Positions 18,898 to 28,148 of a stretch of DNA of 64,000 nucleotides are shown piece by piece. Position 1 is the stretch's first letter. Every line of letters begins with the position of its first letter. The translations under genes were made by a program, and so were the position numbers. This DNA is from Opitutaceae bacterium (GTDB lineage: Bacteria > Verrucomicrobiota > Verrucomicrobiia > Opitutales > Opitutaceae), in NCBI GenBank assembly GCA_041395105.1, contig JAWLBB010000002.1:868001-932000 (forward strand), in the 5' to 3' direction. Below the pieces are notes generated by a model, which did no database searches, was not told the DNA's origin, and saw only the letters and a list, made by a program, of their open reading frames with translations.

Positions 18898-19321
18898 GAC
18901 CGGGCGAGCGGAGCTCGCAAAGATCCGCTGGAGATGGCGCCGCCGACACGAGCGACCCGTTCAGAGAGGCGCGCCCAGCGGTCACGCCCTACCCGAATCT
19001 GTTGATCGCAATACCTAAACAGCATCCCTTCCAAGAACCTGAATCTGCATCGGAAAGTCCAGACCGTTCCGATTTCACTTTCGTTACCTTTCGTTCTCCC
19101 GACATCTTCGAGCCGGGATTTCGCCAGGCTCAACTTGAGCGAAGCGGGTGTTCATCCCATCCCCCAAAGCATCCGTCTTCCGTTCTTCCGTGTTTTCTGT
19201 CCTCCCACTAGAAGAATCCGTCCACCGTCCTCTTCCCGATCTTCGAACTCCGGCTTGTCCGGGCGTATCGAAGAGTAGCCTGATCTCCGATCTCCGCGAA
19301 CCCCGTTCGCTCCCATACCGC
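18898..19321. repeat. repeat-rich spacer inside the ABC transporter operon
   Basis: It contains GCTCAA-C-TTGAGC (19131-19143) followed by GAAGCGGGTGTTCATCCC, a module found again at 21990, 23517 and 26207. It also contains the GTCCGGGCGTATCGAAGAG module (19257) and the hairpin GCGAAC-CCC-GTTCGC (19296-19310). No gene is supported. Confidence 0.75.
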
Positions 19322-20938
19322 CTACCGATCACCTTCCCCCCGCGCCTTCCAACCCAGCGGTCCCAAGCGCAGGTCGCCGATCAATTGCAGCTCAAACCCG
19401 GTCACTTCTGAGCGCATGACGGCGATATTGTCGCCATGGATCAGGGGGACGATCGGCAGATCACGACGCCAGATCGCGAGGGCTTCCTCATAGAGTTTCT
19501 GACGCACGGCCTTGTTGGTCTCCGCCCGCGCCGCGAGCAGCACCCGGTCCATCTCCTCGTTCCGGTAGTCCGAAAAGTTCGTGGCCGAACCCTTCACGGC
19601 CGCCCAGCTGCCGAGCAGGATGCCGAGGAAATTGTCGGTGTCGCCGTTGTCCCCGACCCAGCCGATCAGGCCCAGGTCGTAGTTGAAATCCCGCAGATCC
19701 GCCAGATGGCTCTTGAAATCCTTTGAGACGATCTCCACCTGCAGGCCGATACGCTCGAGCTCGCTCCGGATGAACGACGCCACCTTGACCGGATCCGGGA
19801 AATACTGACGCGGTGCACTCATGACCTGCAGCTTGATCGGTTCCGTGAACAGATCCGCATGCCGGGCGATGATCTCGCGGGCTTTCTCGACATCGCGAAC
19901 GATCGGGTCCGGCAACGAAGGCTCGCCGAGAAAGCCCGGCGGGATCGGGTAGGTCGCCGGCCGACCCGCCCCGTCCAGGGCCACCATGGCGAGTTCGGTC
20001 CGGTTGATTGCCATGGCGATGGCCGCCCGGATCTCCGGGTTCTGATACTTGGGCAGATTCAGATTGAAGGAGAGGTATCCGACGTTGAGCCCCGCATGCT
20101 GATAGACGGTGAAGCCAGGATCCGCGTCCAGATAGACCACCTCGGCCGGCTGGAGCCCGTCCAGTCCGTGCACCCGGCCCGATCGGAGTTCGAGCAGGCG
20201 GACGGTGTTGTCCGGAACCACCTTCATGACGAGACGCTCAAACTGGGGTGCATGGGCCTTGTCCCAGTAGTCCGGATTTCTCTCCATGATGATCGCTTCG
20301 TTCGGCTCCCAGCTCACGAAGCGCCAGGGACCCGTTCCGATCGGGTGCCGTTGAAAATCCGCACCGTAGGTGTCCAGACCGGCCGGGCTGACGAGAAAAG
20401 CCGGGAAGATGGCCAACGAATTGAGGAGTGAGGCGTTGGGCTGGCTCAGCCGGAAGACAATCGTCATCGGCCCCTCCGCCTCGACCGCGATCACATCCTG
20501 ATAAAGGTAACGCCAGTATTGGAAATTGGCACCGGGAAGGTGGCCGGGATGATCGTCCTCCATCTGCCGGCGGAAGCTGAACAGGGCGACCTCTGCGGTC
20601 AGAGGAGTCCCGTCGTGGAATGTGACACCCTCCCGCAGCTCAAAGCGGTAGGTCAGACCGTCGGGCTCGATCATGACAGACTTGGCGAGGCAGGGTTCGA
20701 TCTCGAGGGTCCCGGACTTGAAGCGGACAAGCCCCTCGCAGATCTGGGTCAGGGTGTTGACCGATTCCCCGTCATCCACATCCGCAGGATCCAGCTTCTG
20801 GGCATCGCTGCCCCGGGCAAAGATGAAGGTCTCCGGAGCAGCGGAGCTGTCCCCTCCCCGACCACAGCCCGCCTGCAGGCTGAGAAATACGGCGAGCAGG
20901 GAGACTGACAGAAGGTGCACAAATCGATTTCGCATCAT
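19322..20938 (-). CDS. family 5 extracellular solute-binding lipoprotein (peptide transport)
   Basis: A 538-residue SBP_bac_5 protein (OppA/DppA type), predicted to capture peptides or similar ligands in the periplasm and deliver them to the two permeases encoded downstream. The signal sequence ends in a lipobox, LQAGC, so it should be lipid-anchored. The mature start FARGSDAQKLDPADVDDGES and the LTYRFELREGVTFHDGTPLTA block (residues about 95-115) are family hallmarks. The length is normal. The ligand cannot be read from sequence. Starts at 20938 and 20935 are equivalent. Confidence 0.9.
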   Translation of the reverse strand: MMRNRFVHLLSVSLLAVFLSLQAGCGRGGDSSAAPETFIFARGSDAQKLDPADVDDGESVNTLTQICEGLVRFKSGTLEIEPCLAKSVMIEPDGLTYRFELREGVTFHDGTPLTAEVALFSFRRQMEDDHPGHLPGANFQYWRYLYQDVIAVEAEGPMTIVFRLSQPNASLLNSLAIFPAFLVSPAGLDTYGADFQRHPIGTGPWRFVSWEPNEAIIMERNPDYWDKAHAPQFERLVMKVVPDNTVRLLELRSGRVHGLDGLQPAEVVYLDADPGFTVYQHAGLNVGYLSFNLNLPKYQNPEIRAAIAMAINRTELAMVALDGAGRPATYPIPPGFLGEPSLPDPIVRDVEKAREIIARHADLFTEPIKLQVMSAPRQYFPDPVKVASFIRSELERIGLQVEIVSKDFKSHLADLRDFNYDLGLIGWVGDNGDTDNFLGILLGSWAAVKGSATNFSDYRNEEMDRVLLAARAETNKAVRQKLYEEALAIWRRDLPIVPLIHGDNIAVMRSEVTGFELQLIGDLRLGPLGWKARGEGDR

Positions 20939-21440
20939 ATCCAGAAAAGGTGGGTTAACCGAATCATTCAGGAGAAAGCAGTTCGCCCACCGTGACCCAG
21001 CATGCCCGGTCGGGCAACCCCGAAAGCCATTCTTCCGGATCCCTTCGAGGAAAGATTTTCCAATCAGATTTCAGCCACAATCAGACCCTGAAACACACCA
21101 AAAGAATCACGAGAACCACCAGGACCTTAAGCCTATCGAGGCTTCACGTCTCCCCACCTACCGACCTCGGAGACCGTAAGCTTCTGAAGCCTTACTTCGC
21201 CTGCCCTGAGTTTGCCGAAGGGTCCCCTTCCGACACTTCCGAGTTCTCCCCTCCGAAGAATCCCTTTCCCCCACCCGACAAGCCCTCCAGCGCCCTGCGC
21301 CTCCTTACCTGTTCCGGTCTCCAGCAGAGCTGGATCCGGTCTGTTATTCTCACTTCGTTCGTTGAGGGGTCGTCGCAAAGCTCCTCGGTAGTCGCGAAAC
21401 GCTCGGAACTTTGTGTCATCCCAAATCTTCGTCCCTCCCA
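20939..21440. other. 502-bp spacer with dispersed repeats
   Basis: It holds CCTGCCCTGAGTTTGCCGAA-type repeat text near 21200 and fragments shared with the 21960-22130 spacer (CCAGCAGAGCTGGATCCGGT at about 21322 and 22037, containing the CCAGCAGAGCTGG dyad). No supported gene. Confidence 0.5.
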
Positions 21441-21854
21441 TCAGGCCGCGGACCAGTGGAAATGAACCGGCTTCTCAACCGAGTCGCCCAGGCTGAGGTA
21501 GACCGGGCAACCGGTCGCAGTCGCCTCAATCAGCGCCCCCAGTTCTTCGGTCCGGGCAAAGGGGAGATGCAAGTGCGTTGTTAGCCGCGCGATCTTGCGC
21601 GGCCCCTCGCTCGTCATCTCCTTGTCCACGGTCAGGGAGAATCCCTCCAACTCAATTCCCTGCCGTCGCGCCACGATGGCCATGGTGGTGGCCATGCAGC
21701 TCCCCAAGGCGGTCGCGACCAGGTCCGTCGGGGAGAATGACTCGCCCTTCCCCTGATTATCCTTTGGGGCGTCGGTCTGAAAAGTGGAACCCGAAGGCTC
21801 ATGCCTGACCTGACAATGGAGACCACCCTGGTAATCGATCGATATCCGAACCAT
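21441..21854 (-). CDS. OsmC/Ohr family protein
   Basis: A 137-residue OsmC-family protein; characterised members reduce organic hydroperoxides with two cysteines. The start at 21854 gives the usual MVRISIDYQGGLHC beginning, and upstream codons look non-coding. The peroxidatic cysteine is expected in ATALGSCMATT and the resolving cysteine in TGCPVYLSL; both are present. The PTDLVATALG segment is typical of the YhfA-like OsmC subgroup. It is flanked by repeat-rich spacers and appears monocistronic. Confidence 0.85.
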   Translation of the reverse strand: MVRISIDYQGGLHCQVRHEPSGSTFQTDAPKDNQGKGESFSPTDLVATALGSCMATTMAIVARRQGIELEGFSLTVDKEMTSEGPRKIARLTTHLHLPFARTEELGALIEATATGCPVYLSLGDSVEKPVHFHWSAA

Positions 21855-22534
21855 GCCACGCAGTGTGCCGGTCACGTGCCCGATGACAAGACCTCGGGGA
21901 CTTAACAGATAGTCCCGAGCTCTTCGCGACCCTTGGGTCCTCATGTGGCCATCCTTTCCCCTCCCGACCTTCGTTACCTTGGTTACCTTGAGCGAAGCGG
22001 GTGTTCATCCCAATCCCCAGAGCATCCTTCTTCCCTGTTCCGGTTTCCAGCAGAGCTGGATCCGGTCTTGTCACTCCGTTCGGGACTTCCTGTCCTCCTC
22101 AATCCAATCTTCGCGAGCTCGGCTCGCTCCTACTCCCGTTCCCTATACCCCATCAGGCCCCTTTCCAGAGGCACCCTGATGGTCACGAAACCGTGACTGA
22201 ACCGCCACAGGTTCGGCACAAATCAGGCATTCCGGAATGCCCCCCTTAGGGGTCCTACTTGCACGGTTCTAAGGGTTACCCTGATCGACCCCTAATGCGT
22301 CGTAAATATGTTGTGAACGAGAGTCTTAAGGTTGATGAAGGAATCGTGAAAACGCGGGGGAAACGCCAGTCAAGCACAGCAATTACAGGAGCCAAATCGG
22401 GCCTCCTAAACAGGGCTGTCTGGACCGACGCAGGACAGAACTCGAATGACCCGTCCGGCAGCTCCTCCGCCCGACAGTCCCCCAGGTAGAGCCCCCCTTC
22501 GTCATTCTTCAATTCTCGATTTTCGATTCGCCCC
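21855..22534. other. 680-bp repeat-rich spacer before the EPS locus
   Basis: The left part contains the GAGCGAAGCGGGTGTTCATCCC module (about 21992), the CCAGCAGAGCTGG dyad and the GCGAGC-TCG-GCTCGC hairpin (22113-22127). The right part (22260-22534) is less repetitive and ends with TCGATTTTCGATTCG directly before the sugar transferase start. No gene is supported. Confidence 0.6.
22151..22255. promoter_or_regulatory. cluster of inverted repeats upstream of the EPS locus
   Basis: Consecutive dyads are CATCAGG/CCTGATG (22151-22181), GTCACG-AAAC-CGTGAC (22182-22197), GAACC/GGTTC (22199-22214), the perfect palindrome GCATTCCGGAATGC (22227-22240) and CCCCTTAGGGG (22243-22253). They could form a structured leader or hold operators for the locus that begins at 22535. 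Confidence 0.5.
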
Positions 22535-23263
22535 ATGAGCCTCACCTTCCAAGAAGCCAAACTCCTCGATTCAGAAGCTGCCGCCACCCTCGCCACCCCG
22601 AATTGGAAGCGCACCCTCGATCTCACCATCTGCTTCCTCGCCATCCCGTTTCTTCTTCCGATCATAGCGGTGATTGCCGTGGCGATTAAGATACTATCAC
22701 CCGGTGCTCTCCTCTTCAAACAGACCCGTGTGGGCAAGGACGGCCAGCACTTCACCTGCTTCAAGTTCCGCAGCATGCGGGTCAACGCCGATACCGGCGT
22801 CCACGAGAACTACGTGAAGAACCTGATCCACTCGGCCGACAAGCCGATGACCAAGCTCGACAACGCCGGCGACACCCGCCTCATCCCGGGCTTCAACCTC
22901 GTTCGTGCGACCGGTCTTGATGAACTCCCCCAGCTCTTCAACGTCCTGCGCGGCGAGATGAGCATCGTCGGCCCGCGTCCCTGCATGGTCAGTGAGGCCG
23001 CCGAATACGAGCCCTGGCACCGCGAGCGTTTCAAGACCCTACCTGGTCTGACCGGTCTCTGGCAGGTGTCCGGCAAGAACCACACCACCTTTGATCAGAT
23101 GATGCGGATGGATATCCGTTACGCCCGGAACAAGAACCTCCGGACCGACCTCTCGATCATCGTCCGCACGATTCCGGCCCTCATCGTCCAGGCTCTGGAA
23201 ACCCGGAAGGCCCCGGCCGCCAAGCAAACCGAGAACTCGGTCGGCACCTCGGTAGCCGCCTGA
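22535..23263 (+). CDS. initiating sugar-phosphate transferase (polyprenyl-phosphate glycosyl-1-phosphate transferase)
   Basis: A 242-residue monotopic transferase of the ExoY/WcaJ/PglC family, predicted to attach the first sugar-1-phosphate to undecaprenyl phosphate at the inner membrane and so start the EPS repeat unit. An N-terminal re-entrant membrane helix (LDLTICFLAIPFLLPIIAVI) is followed by the catalytic KFRSMRVNAD segment, the TGLDELPQLFNVLRGEMS block and the GPRP motif. PGLTGLWQVSGK is also diagnostic. There is no large N-terminal membrane domain, so it is the short form. It is the first gene of the EPS locus, preceded by an inverted-repeat cluster. Confidence 0.92.
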   Translation: MSLTFQEAKLLDSEAAATLATPNWKRTLDLTICFLAIPFLLPIIAVIAVAIKILSPGALLFKQTRVGKDGQHFTCFKFRSMRVNADTGVHENYVKNLIHSADKPMTKLDNAGDTRLIPGFNLVRATGLDELPQLFNVLRGEMSIVGPRPCMVSEAAEYEPWHRERFKTLPGLTGLWQVSGKNHTTFDQMMRMDIRYARNKNLRTDLSIIVRTIPALIVQALETRKAPAAKQTENSVGTSVAA

Positions 23264-23725
23264 TTCATCCGCGCGGCGGACATCCCGGCGTAGTGCTCGA
23301 AGCCGGACGACTCCCAACGAATCCACGGGGAGTCGGACTCGCCATGGTGCAAGTTCGGTCCGCCGTCCACGGCCCACCGTCCACAGTCCACAGTCACCCG
23401 TCCACCAGCGGCAAAGCCGCTCCACCGTCCTCTTCTTCAAGCCTCATCCTCGCAAAGCCGTCCTCCGACATCCGACCACAGTCCTCTTTTTCCATCCTTC
23501 GTCACCTTCGTTCCTTAAGCGAAGCGGGTGTGAATCCCCTCCGAAAGCCGCGCCCTCTGACCTCAGGCTTCTTCCCCAAAGCCGTCCAACGTTCACAGTC
23601 CACAGTCCACCGTCAACCAGCGGCAAAGCCGCTCCCACCGTCAAGCTTACTTCAGAATCTCCAGCCCCATCCGTTGGAAATACCGTGACCTTTGATCAAA
23701 ACGGCGTAAATTGACGACGGACCTT
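23264..23725. repeat. heptamer arrays and AGCGGC-AAA-GCCGCT hairpins
   Basis: The spacer carries the CCCGGCGTAGTG...AAGCCGGACGAC module (23283), GTCCACA arrays with 7-bp period, and two AGCGGC-AAA-GCCGCT hairpins at 23407-23421 and 23619-23633. The TTAAGCGAAGCGGGTGTGAATCCC module lies near 23517. No gene is supported. Confidence 0.85.
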
Positions 23726-24778
23726 ATGAGCGACGAAATAGGAGTGGGCGTTGTGGGGCTCGGCTACTGGGGACCCAATCTGGTGCGGAATTTCCGGTCG
23801 TTGAGAGATTGCAGGCTTAAGGCGATGTGCGATCTGAGCGAAGACCGCCGCAAGCATCTTCAATCCCTCTACCCCGAAGTCGAAGCGGTCAAGGACTACG
23901 ACCGCCTCCTGAACGACCCGTCGATCGACGCCATCGCGGTCGCCACCGCCGTCCGCTTTCATCACCCACTGGCCAAGGCGGCCCTCGAGGCCGGCAAGCA
24001 CGTCTTCGTGGAAAAGCCCATGGCCAGTTCCACCGCCCAGTGCCAGGAACTCATCGATCTCGCGGCCGAACGCAACCTGACCCTGATGGTCGGACACACC
24101 TTCCTCTACTCACCCCCGGTTCGCATGATCAAGAAGATCATCGACCGCGGCGAGATCGGCGACATCCGCTATATCAGCGCCCGCCGTCTCAACCTCGGAC
24201 TCTACCAGAAGGATATCAACGTTACCTGGGACCTCGCCCCCCATGACATCTCGATCATCCTCCACATCATGGAAGAAACCCCGGTGACCATCAATTGCCA
24301 GGGCGCCTTTCATGTGACCGAGGGTATTGAGGATGTCACGACACTTTCCCTGAGCTTCCGCAAGGAGCGCTCGGCCATCGTCCAGAGCAGCTGGCTGGAC
24401 CCCCGCAAGGTCCGGGAGATGACCATTGTCGGGAGCAAGCGCATGATCGTTTACGACGACGTCGCCACGAACGAGAAGATCAAGATCTTCGATGCCCGGG
24501 TCGAGCGGCCCCCGCACTACGACACCTTTGCGGAGTTCCAGTACGCCTACCACTACGGCGACATCTATATCCCGCACATCCAGCAGGCAGAGCCCCTCAA
24601 GACCGAGTGCCAGCATTTCCTCGACTCCATCAAGTCGGGCGAGAAATCCCTGACCTGCGGGGAAAAGGGTTTGGAAGTCGTCCGCATCCTCGAAGCCTCC
24701 TCCGAGTCGCTGAAACTGGACGGCGGCCCCGTCGAGTTCAACAACGGCTTCCACAAGAACGGGAACGGAGGCAGGTAG
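23726..24778 (+). CDS. Gfo/Idh/MocA family sugar dehydrogenase (WlbA/WbpB-like)
   Basis: A 350-residue NAD-dependent oxidoreductase. The N-terminal Rossmann motif is VGVVGLGYWGPNLVRNF, the EKPMA motif is in HVFVEKPMASS (about residue 95), and the C-terminal substrate domain contains the expected HDISIILHIM. The start is set at the ATG at 23726; a TTG at 23711 is possible. In comparable loci WbpB/WlbA oxidises the C3 hydroxyl of UDP-GlcNAcA. An acetyltransferase (37462) and a DegT aminotransferase (38712) that would complete that route are in the same locus. The substrate assignment is inference. Confidence 0.85.
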   Translation: MSDEIGVGVVGLGYWGPNLVRNFRSLRDCRLKAMCDLSEDRRKHLQSLYPEVEAVKDYDRLLNDPSIDAIAVATAVRFHHPLAKAALEAGKHVFVEKPMASSTAQCQELIDLAAERNLTLMVGHTFLYSPPVRMIKKIIDRGEIGDIRYISARRLNLGLYQKDINVTWDLAPHDISIILHIMEETPVTINCQGAFHVTEGIEDVTTLSLSFRKERSAIVQSSWLDPRKVREMTIVGSKRMIVYDDVATNEKIKIFDARVERPPHYDTFAEFQYAYHYGDIYIPHIQQAEPLKTECQHFLDSIKSGEKSLTCGEKGLEVVRILEASSESLKLDGGPVEFNNGFHKNGNGGR

Positions 24779-24792
24779 CCCCGGAGGTTTCC

Positions 24793-24823
24793 GGGTGTAG
24801 CCACTTCGCTGCGTCGAAGTGTC
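24793..24823. repeat. single hairpin related to the 183-bp repeat
   Basis: TGTAGCCACTTCG, a 6-base loop, then CGAAGTGTCC matches the TGTAGCCACCGCG...CGCGGTGTCC segment of the pheT-gatC repeats. Two stem columns differ but remain paired. Confidence 0.75.
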
Positions 24824-24908
24824 CTCAAGCTCGCCCACCAAGTCAGGCGAGTGCCGTTCCACCTGATTTGGCTTTCCGCATCCGTCCGGAAGCGTATCAC
24901 TAGCATCC

Positions 24909-26030
24909 ATGCGCAAGGTCTTCGTCTCAGGCTGCTACGACATCATCCACGCCGGGCATATCCAGTTTTTCCGCGAGGCGCGGGCTCTGGGAGATTTCCT
25001 GACCGTCTGCTTCGCCTCGGCCGATGTCTTGTGGCTGCACAAACAGCGCCGGAGTTCTCTGCCGGATGAGCACAAGCGCGCACTTCTGGCCGGGCTGAGA
25101 GTCGTGGACGAAGTCGTCGCCGGCGAGGGTCTTGAGGAAGGACTCGATTTCCGGGAACACTTCCTGCGAATCCGCCCCCATCTGCTCGTCGTGACCGAAG
25201 ACGACAAGTACGGCGCCCTCAAGCGCGAGCTCTGTGCGCAGATTGGTGCCCTATACGTGGTGTTGCCCAAGACCCCGCCCGAATTCCCTCCCATCTCCAC
25301 CAGTGAAATCGTGCGCTATATCCGTGCGCCGCAGGAAGCCCCCTTGCGGGTCGACTTTGGAGGAGGTTGGCTCGATGTGCCCCGGTTTGCGCGACCCAAT
25401 GCCTACGTGGTCAACTGCGCGATTTCCCCGACCGTATCGCTTCGCGACTGGCCCTATGAACGCAACTCCGGTCTGGGTGGCAGCGGAGCCTGGGCGCTCC
25501 TCAATGGCCGCAATGGGGTGACCGCCGAACTGGATCTGGGCGTGGGTTGGCAGGATCCGGCGGTCATTTCCGAGACGGGCCTGTGCATCTGGCGAAGCGG
25601 CCCCAGACCGGATCTGGAGCTCAAGCACAACGCGGACTTCCTGCGCGGTTGCATGGCACTGTTCTGGACCGGCAAGCCTCATGACACTCCCGGGGTGGTC
25701 CAGAACTCGCGGGATTTTGATGCCATCGAAGCAGCCGGAAAGACGGCCCGCGACGCCGTCTGGGCATCCAGCTTGCCTCAATTGGCCGACGCCGTTCGCC
25801 AATCCTACGCCCTGCAGATTGACGAAGGTATGGCGCCACTGGCCGGCGATCCATCGGCGAAACTGACAATTCCCGAGTCCCTGTCGAAGTCGGTGCTGGC
25901 CTGGAAATACTGTGGCGGTGGGTTCGGCGGATACGCCCTTTACCTGTGTGCCACCAGAGAGACCCGGGACGAACTCTGCGAGCAGCCAGGCTTCCGCCCC
26001 GTCGAACCCTACGTCCTGTCAGGGGTCTAG
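24909..26030 (+). CDS. fused nucleotidyltransferase and GHMP kinase-like protein
   Basis: A 373-residue two-domain protein. Residues 1-140 form a cytidylyltransferase-like domain of the TagD/RfaE class with the HxGH motif HAGH (14-17) and a C-terminal ISTSEIVRYIR replacing the usual ISTTxI...R signature. Residues 145-373 resemble a GHMP sugar kinase: RVDFGGGWLDVPRFA (motif 1), GLGGSGAWALLNG near 188-200 (motif 2, degenerate) and CGGGFGGYALYL near 335-346 (motif 3). By analogy with HddA/HldE-type enzymes it may phosphorylate a sugar and activate it as a nucleotide sugar for the EPS. Substrate unknown. The kinase half is shorter than usual (about 230 residues). Confidence 0.75.
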   Translation: MRKVFVSGCYDIIHAGHIQFFREARALGDFLTVCFASADVLWLHKQRRSSLPDEHKRALLAGLRVVDEVVAGEGLEEGLDFREHFLRIRPHLLVVTEDDKYGALKRELCAQIGALYVVLPKTPPEFPPISTSEIVRYIRAPQEAPLRVDFGGGWLDVPRFARPNAYVVNCAISPTVSLRDWPYERNSGLGGSGAWALLNGRNGVTAELDLGVGWQDPAVISETGLCIWRSGPRPDLELKHNADFLRGCMALFWTGKPHDTPGVVQNSRDFDAIEAAGKTARDAVWASSLPQLADAVRQSYALQIDEGMAPLAGDPSAKLTIPESLSKSVLAWKYCGGGFGGYALYLCATRETRDELCEQPGFRPVEPYVLSGV

Positions 26031-26354
26031 GCACCCCGGTCCGCCCCCTGCCGTCCGTCGACCTCGTCCCGACGTATTGAAAAGAAGCCGGACGTCCACA
26101 GTCCACAGTCGACCAACCACCAGCGGCAAAGCCGCTAATCCCCCCCGAAAGTCGCGCCCTCCGTTTCATTCGTTCTCCCGACATCTTCGAGCCGGGATTT
26201 CGCCAGGCTCAACTTAAGCGAAGCGGGTGTTTATCCCCTCCGAAAGTTGCGCCCTCCGACACTGACCTCTGTCCTCAGACCTCTCCTTCAAAGCCTCTTT
26301 CCCTCCTCCCTCCACCGCCCACCTCGTCCCGGCGTATTGAAGAGAAGCCGGACG
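26031..26354. repeat. repeat-filled spacer between convergent genes
   Basis: Two copies of the module CGTCCC(G/A)(G/A)CGTATTGAA(A/G)AG followed by AAGCCGGACGTC (26068 and 26329) flank GTCCACA heptamers, the AGCGGC-AAA-GCCGCT hairpin (26122-26136) and a GCTCAACTTAAGC-type module. No gene is supported. Confidence 0.85.
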
Positions 26355-27752
26355 TCACATCTCGAACTGCCAGGTATTCTCACCTCCGCGCTCGAGATGG
26401 ATTTCCATGCTCTTTGCGTCGCCTCCCGGAAGAACGACCTCAACCCGGTAACGTCCGTGGAAGCCACTGAACTCGACCGCCCCGGTTGAGTCCGTGACCA
26501 GATCAACCTCCCTCGTCATCCAATCATCCCGGATGAGCTTCTTCAGAAGACGGTAGGCGGGCTTCGGATTGAGGTTCTCATCGACCAGCCCGCCGCCTTC
26601 AAGCCAGGTGTCACGGTCGGAGAAACTCCACCAATTGATCGAAGCAACCGCCGGATGTCCGAATGCCTGGGTGTAGATCTCCTCGGCAAACTCCGCCTGT
26701 GCCTCCTGCGTCCAGGTCCCGCTGCGCCAGCCTTCGATCGGTTTCCCTGCCGATTGCGGTATGAATTCGGTGATATGCAGCGGCAGTCCGAATCTCGCCA
26801 GATCGTCGAGCGCCTCTTTGAACTGGGAAGGGGAAAACCACATTTCGCGCGGTTCATGGGCCTGAATCCCGATACCCCTGACCGGCACGCCTCGATCCAG
26901 AAGTATCCCAAGCAACTCGCAAAACTTCGCGCGTACCTCGGGCCGGGCGATCATGAAGAACTCGTTCAGGATGAAATTGCCCTCAGGATTGGCCTCGGCG
27001 GCGTTCCGGAAGGCCCGCTCAACCCAGGGAACGATCTCGCCGACCTGGACCTGACTCACGTGATAGCGCTTTCCTGAAGCGATCTCCCAGTCGGTGTTGG
27101 CGGGATCGAGCATTGCCGTCTCCCACGGGACAGTCGTTACGGGTTCATTCACGACATCCCACATATCGATACGCCCCTGCCAACCTCCGACCAGATTACG
27201 AATTCGCGCGTCGAGCAAGGAAGTCGCCGCCTCATCCGGCAATGCCAGCAGCCAGTTCGGGGTACCGGCCGGATGCGTCCAAGCTAACGGGTGTCCTTTC
27301 ACGGTGAGATTCTGCTGAACGCACCAGGAAAGAAAGCCATCGAGCTCCTGCCATTGGGGACGTCCCTGCTCCGGCTCATACCCGGCCCAATAAACCTTCA
27401 CAATCGTGAAGTTGAAGAGGTCGACAAAGAGTTCTCTGAAACGTGCAGCCTCATCCGGACTGAATTTCGGAGACAGCGCTCCGTCGCTGAGCGCCCCAAA
27501 CAGGAAATCCTGCGAGATCTGATCGACCCTCACCCGGGCACCTGCGATCGGTCTCATTTCTTCATCGTGAAAAGACAGTCCGGCCACGCTCTTCCTCACG
27601 TTCTCAATATTCATGCGAGCCTCTCCCAATATCTGATCCTCAACCACCGGGTCGTAGGTCGCGGACGACCGGGTCTGGCCCGAGGATGGATGCACCATGG
27701 CACTGAAGCCCATGGAGACAACGATCAGCTTCATCATCCGAAATCCAGACAT
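26355..27752 (-). CDS. secreted GH10 endo-1,4-beta-xylanase
   Basis: A 465-residue glycoside hydrolase family 10 enzyme predicted to hydrolyse internal beta-1,4 bonds of xylan outside the cytoplasm. The start at 27752 gives a signal sequence (residues about 7-25). The acid/base is Glu203 in MWDVVNEP and the nucleophile Glu329 in LHITEF, both intact. GHPLAWTHP is the usual substrate-binding loop. A short C-terminal beta domain (after residue 400) follows the barrel. It is convergent with the EPS genes and may degrade or remodel polysaccharide. The frame extends upstream into repeat DNA, which was excluded. Confidence 0.9.
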   Translation of the reverse strand: MSGFRMMKLIVVSMGFSAMVHPSSGQTRSSATYDPVVEDQILGEARMNIENVRKSVAGLSFHDEEMRPIAGARVRVDQISQDFLFGALSDGALSPKFSPDEAARFRELFVDLFNFTIVKVYWAGYEPEQGRPQWQELDGFLSWCVQQNLTVKGHPLAWTHPAGTPNWLLALPDEAATSLLDARIRNLVGGWQGRIDMWDVVNEPVTTVPWETAMLDPANTDWEIASGKRYHVSQVQVGEIVPWVERAFRNAAEANPEGNFILNEFFMIARPEVRAKFCELLGILLDRGVPVRGIGIQAHEPREMWFSPSQFKEALDDLARFGLPLHITEFIPQSAGKPIEGWRSGTWTQEAQAEFAEEIYTQAFGHPAVASINWWSFSDRDTWLEGGGLVDENLNPKPAYRLLKKLIRDDWMTREVDLVTDSTGAVEFSGFHGRYRVEVVLPGGDAKSMEIHLERGGENTWQFEM

Positions 27753-28000
27753 CCGTAAGAGAAGTCCATCGTGACCAACCGACTCACGGAAGCCAATCCA
27801 ATTCAAATCCGTACTCCATCGACCAGCGGCAAAGCCGCCAATCTCCTCCGAAGGTCGCGCCCTCTGAAATCTGACCTCAGATCTCAGACCGCTGACCTCT
27901 TCTTCAAAGTCTCCGCCCTTCGTCCTCCGTCCACCAGCGGCCATGCCGCTCCTCCCTCGCCTGACCACCGACCTCCGACCTCAGACCGCTGACCTCTTCC
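27753..28000. repeat. heptamer arrays and hairpins upstream of the xylanase
   Basis: It contains AGCGGC-AAA-GCCGCC (27824-27838), AGCGGC-CAT-GCCGCT (27936-27950) and CTGACCTCAGACCTC-like 7-bp-period tracts. It lies between the divergent xylanase and RHS genes. Confidence 0.8.
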
Positions 28001-28148
28001 CAAAACAGTCTACCCTCCCCAATCCCACCTCCACGAAGACCCGCACTTCAGTGAAAACCCTGACCAAGGCATCGCGATCACCCCGATCGATGCGTTCCCG
28101 GGTCACCTTCCGATTGACCCGACCCGTATCCATGTAAACCTGCCATGA
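27993..28148 (+). pseudogene. possible 3' remnant of a gene coupled to the RHS gene
   Basis: A frame without a start codon ends in a stop at 28146-28148 that overlaps the RHS start as ATGA. Its last residues, about AITPIDAFPGHLP then IDPTRIHVNLP, have the composition of a real protein end. Upstream it dissolves into heptamer repeats. It may be the tail of a former upstream gene cut by repeat insertion. No family recognised. Confidence 0.3.

Noticed and set aside
17066..20938. nickel-specific or dipeptide-specific importer
   Set aside because: The binding protein belongs to family 5, but nothing in the sequence fixes the ligand, and ATPase genes are absent.
22259..22489. small plus-strand gene before the sugar transferase
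   Set aside because: The 76-codon frame has no family resemblance and overlaps a probable leader region.
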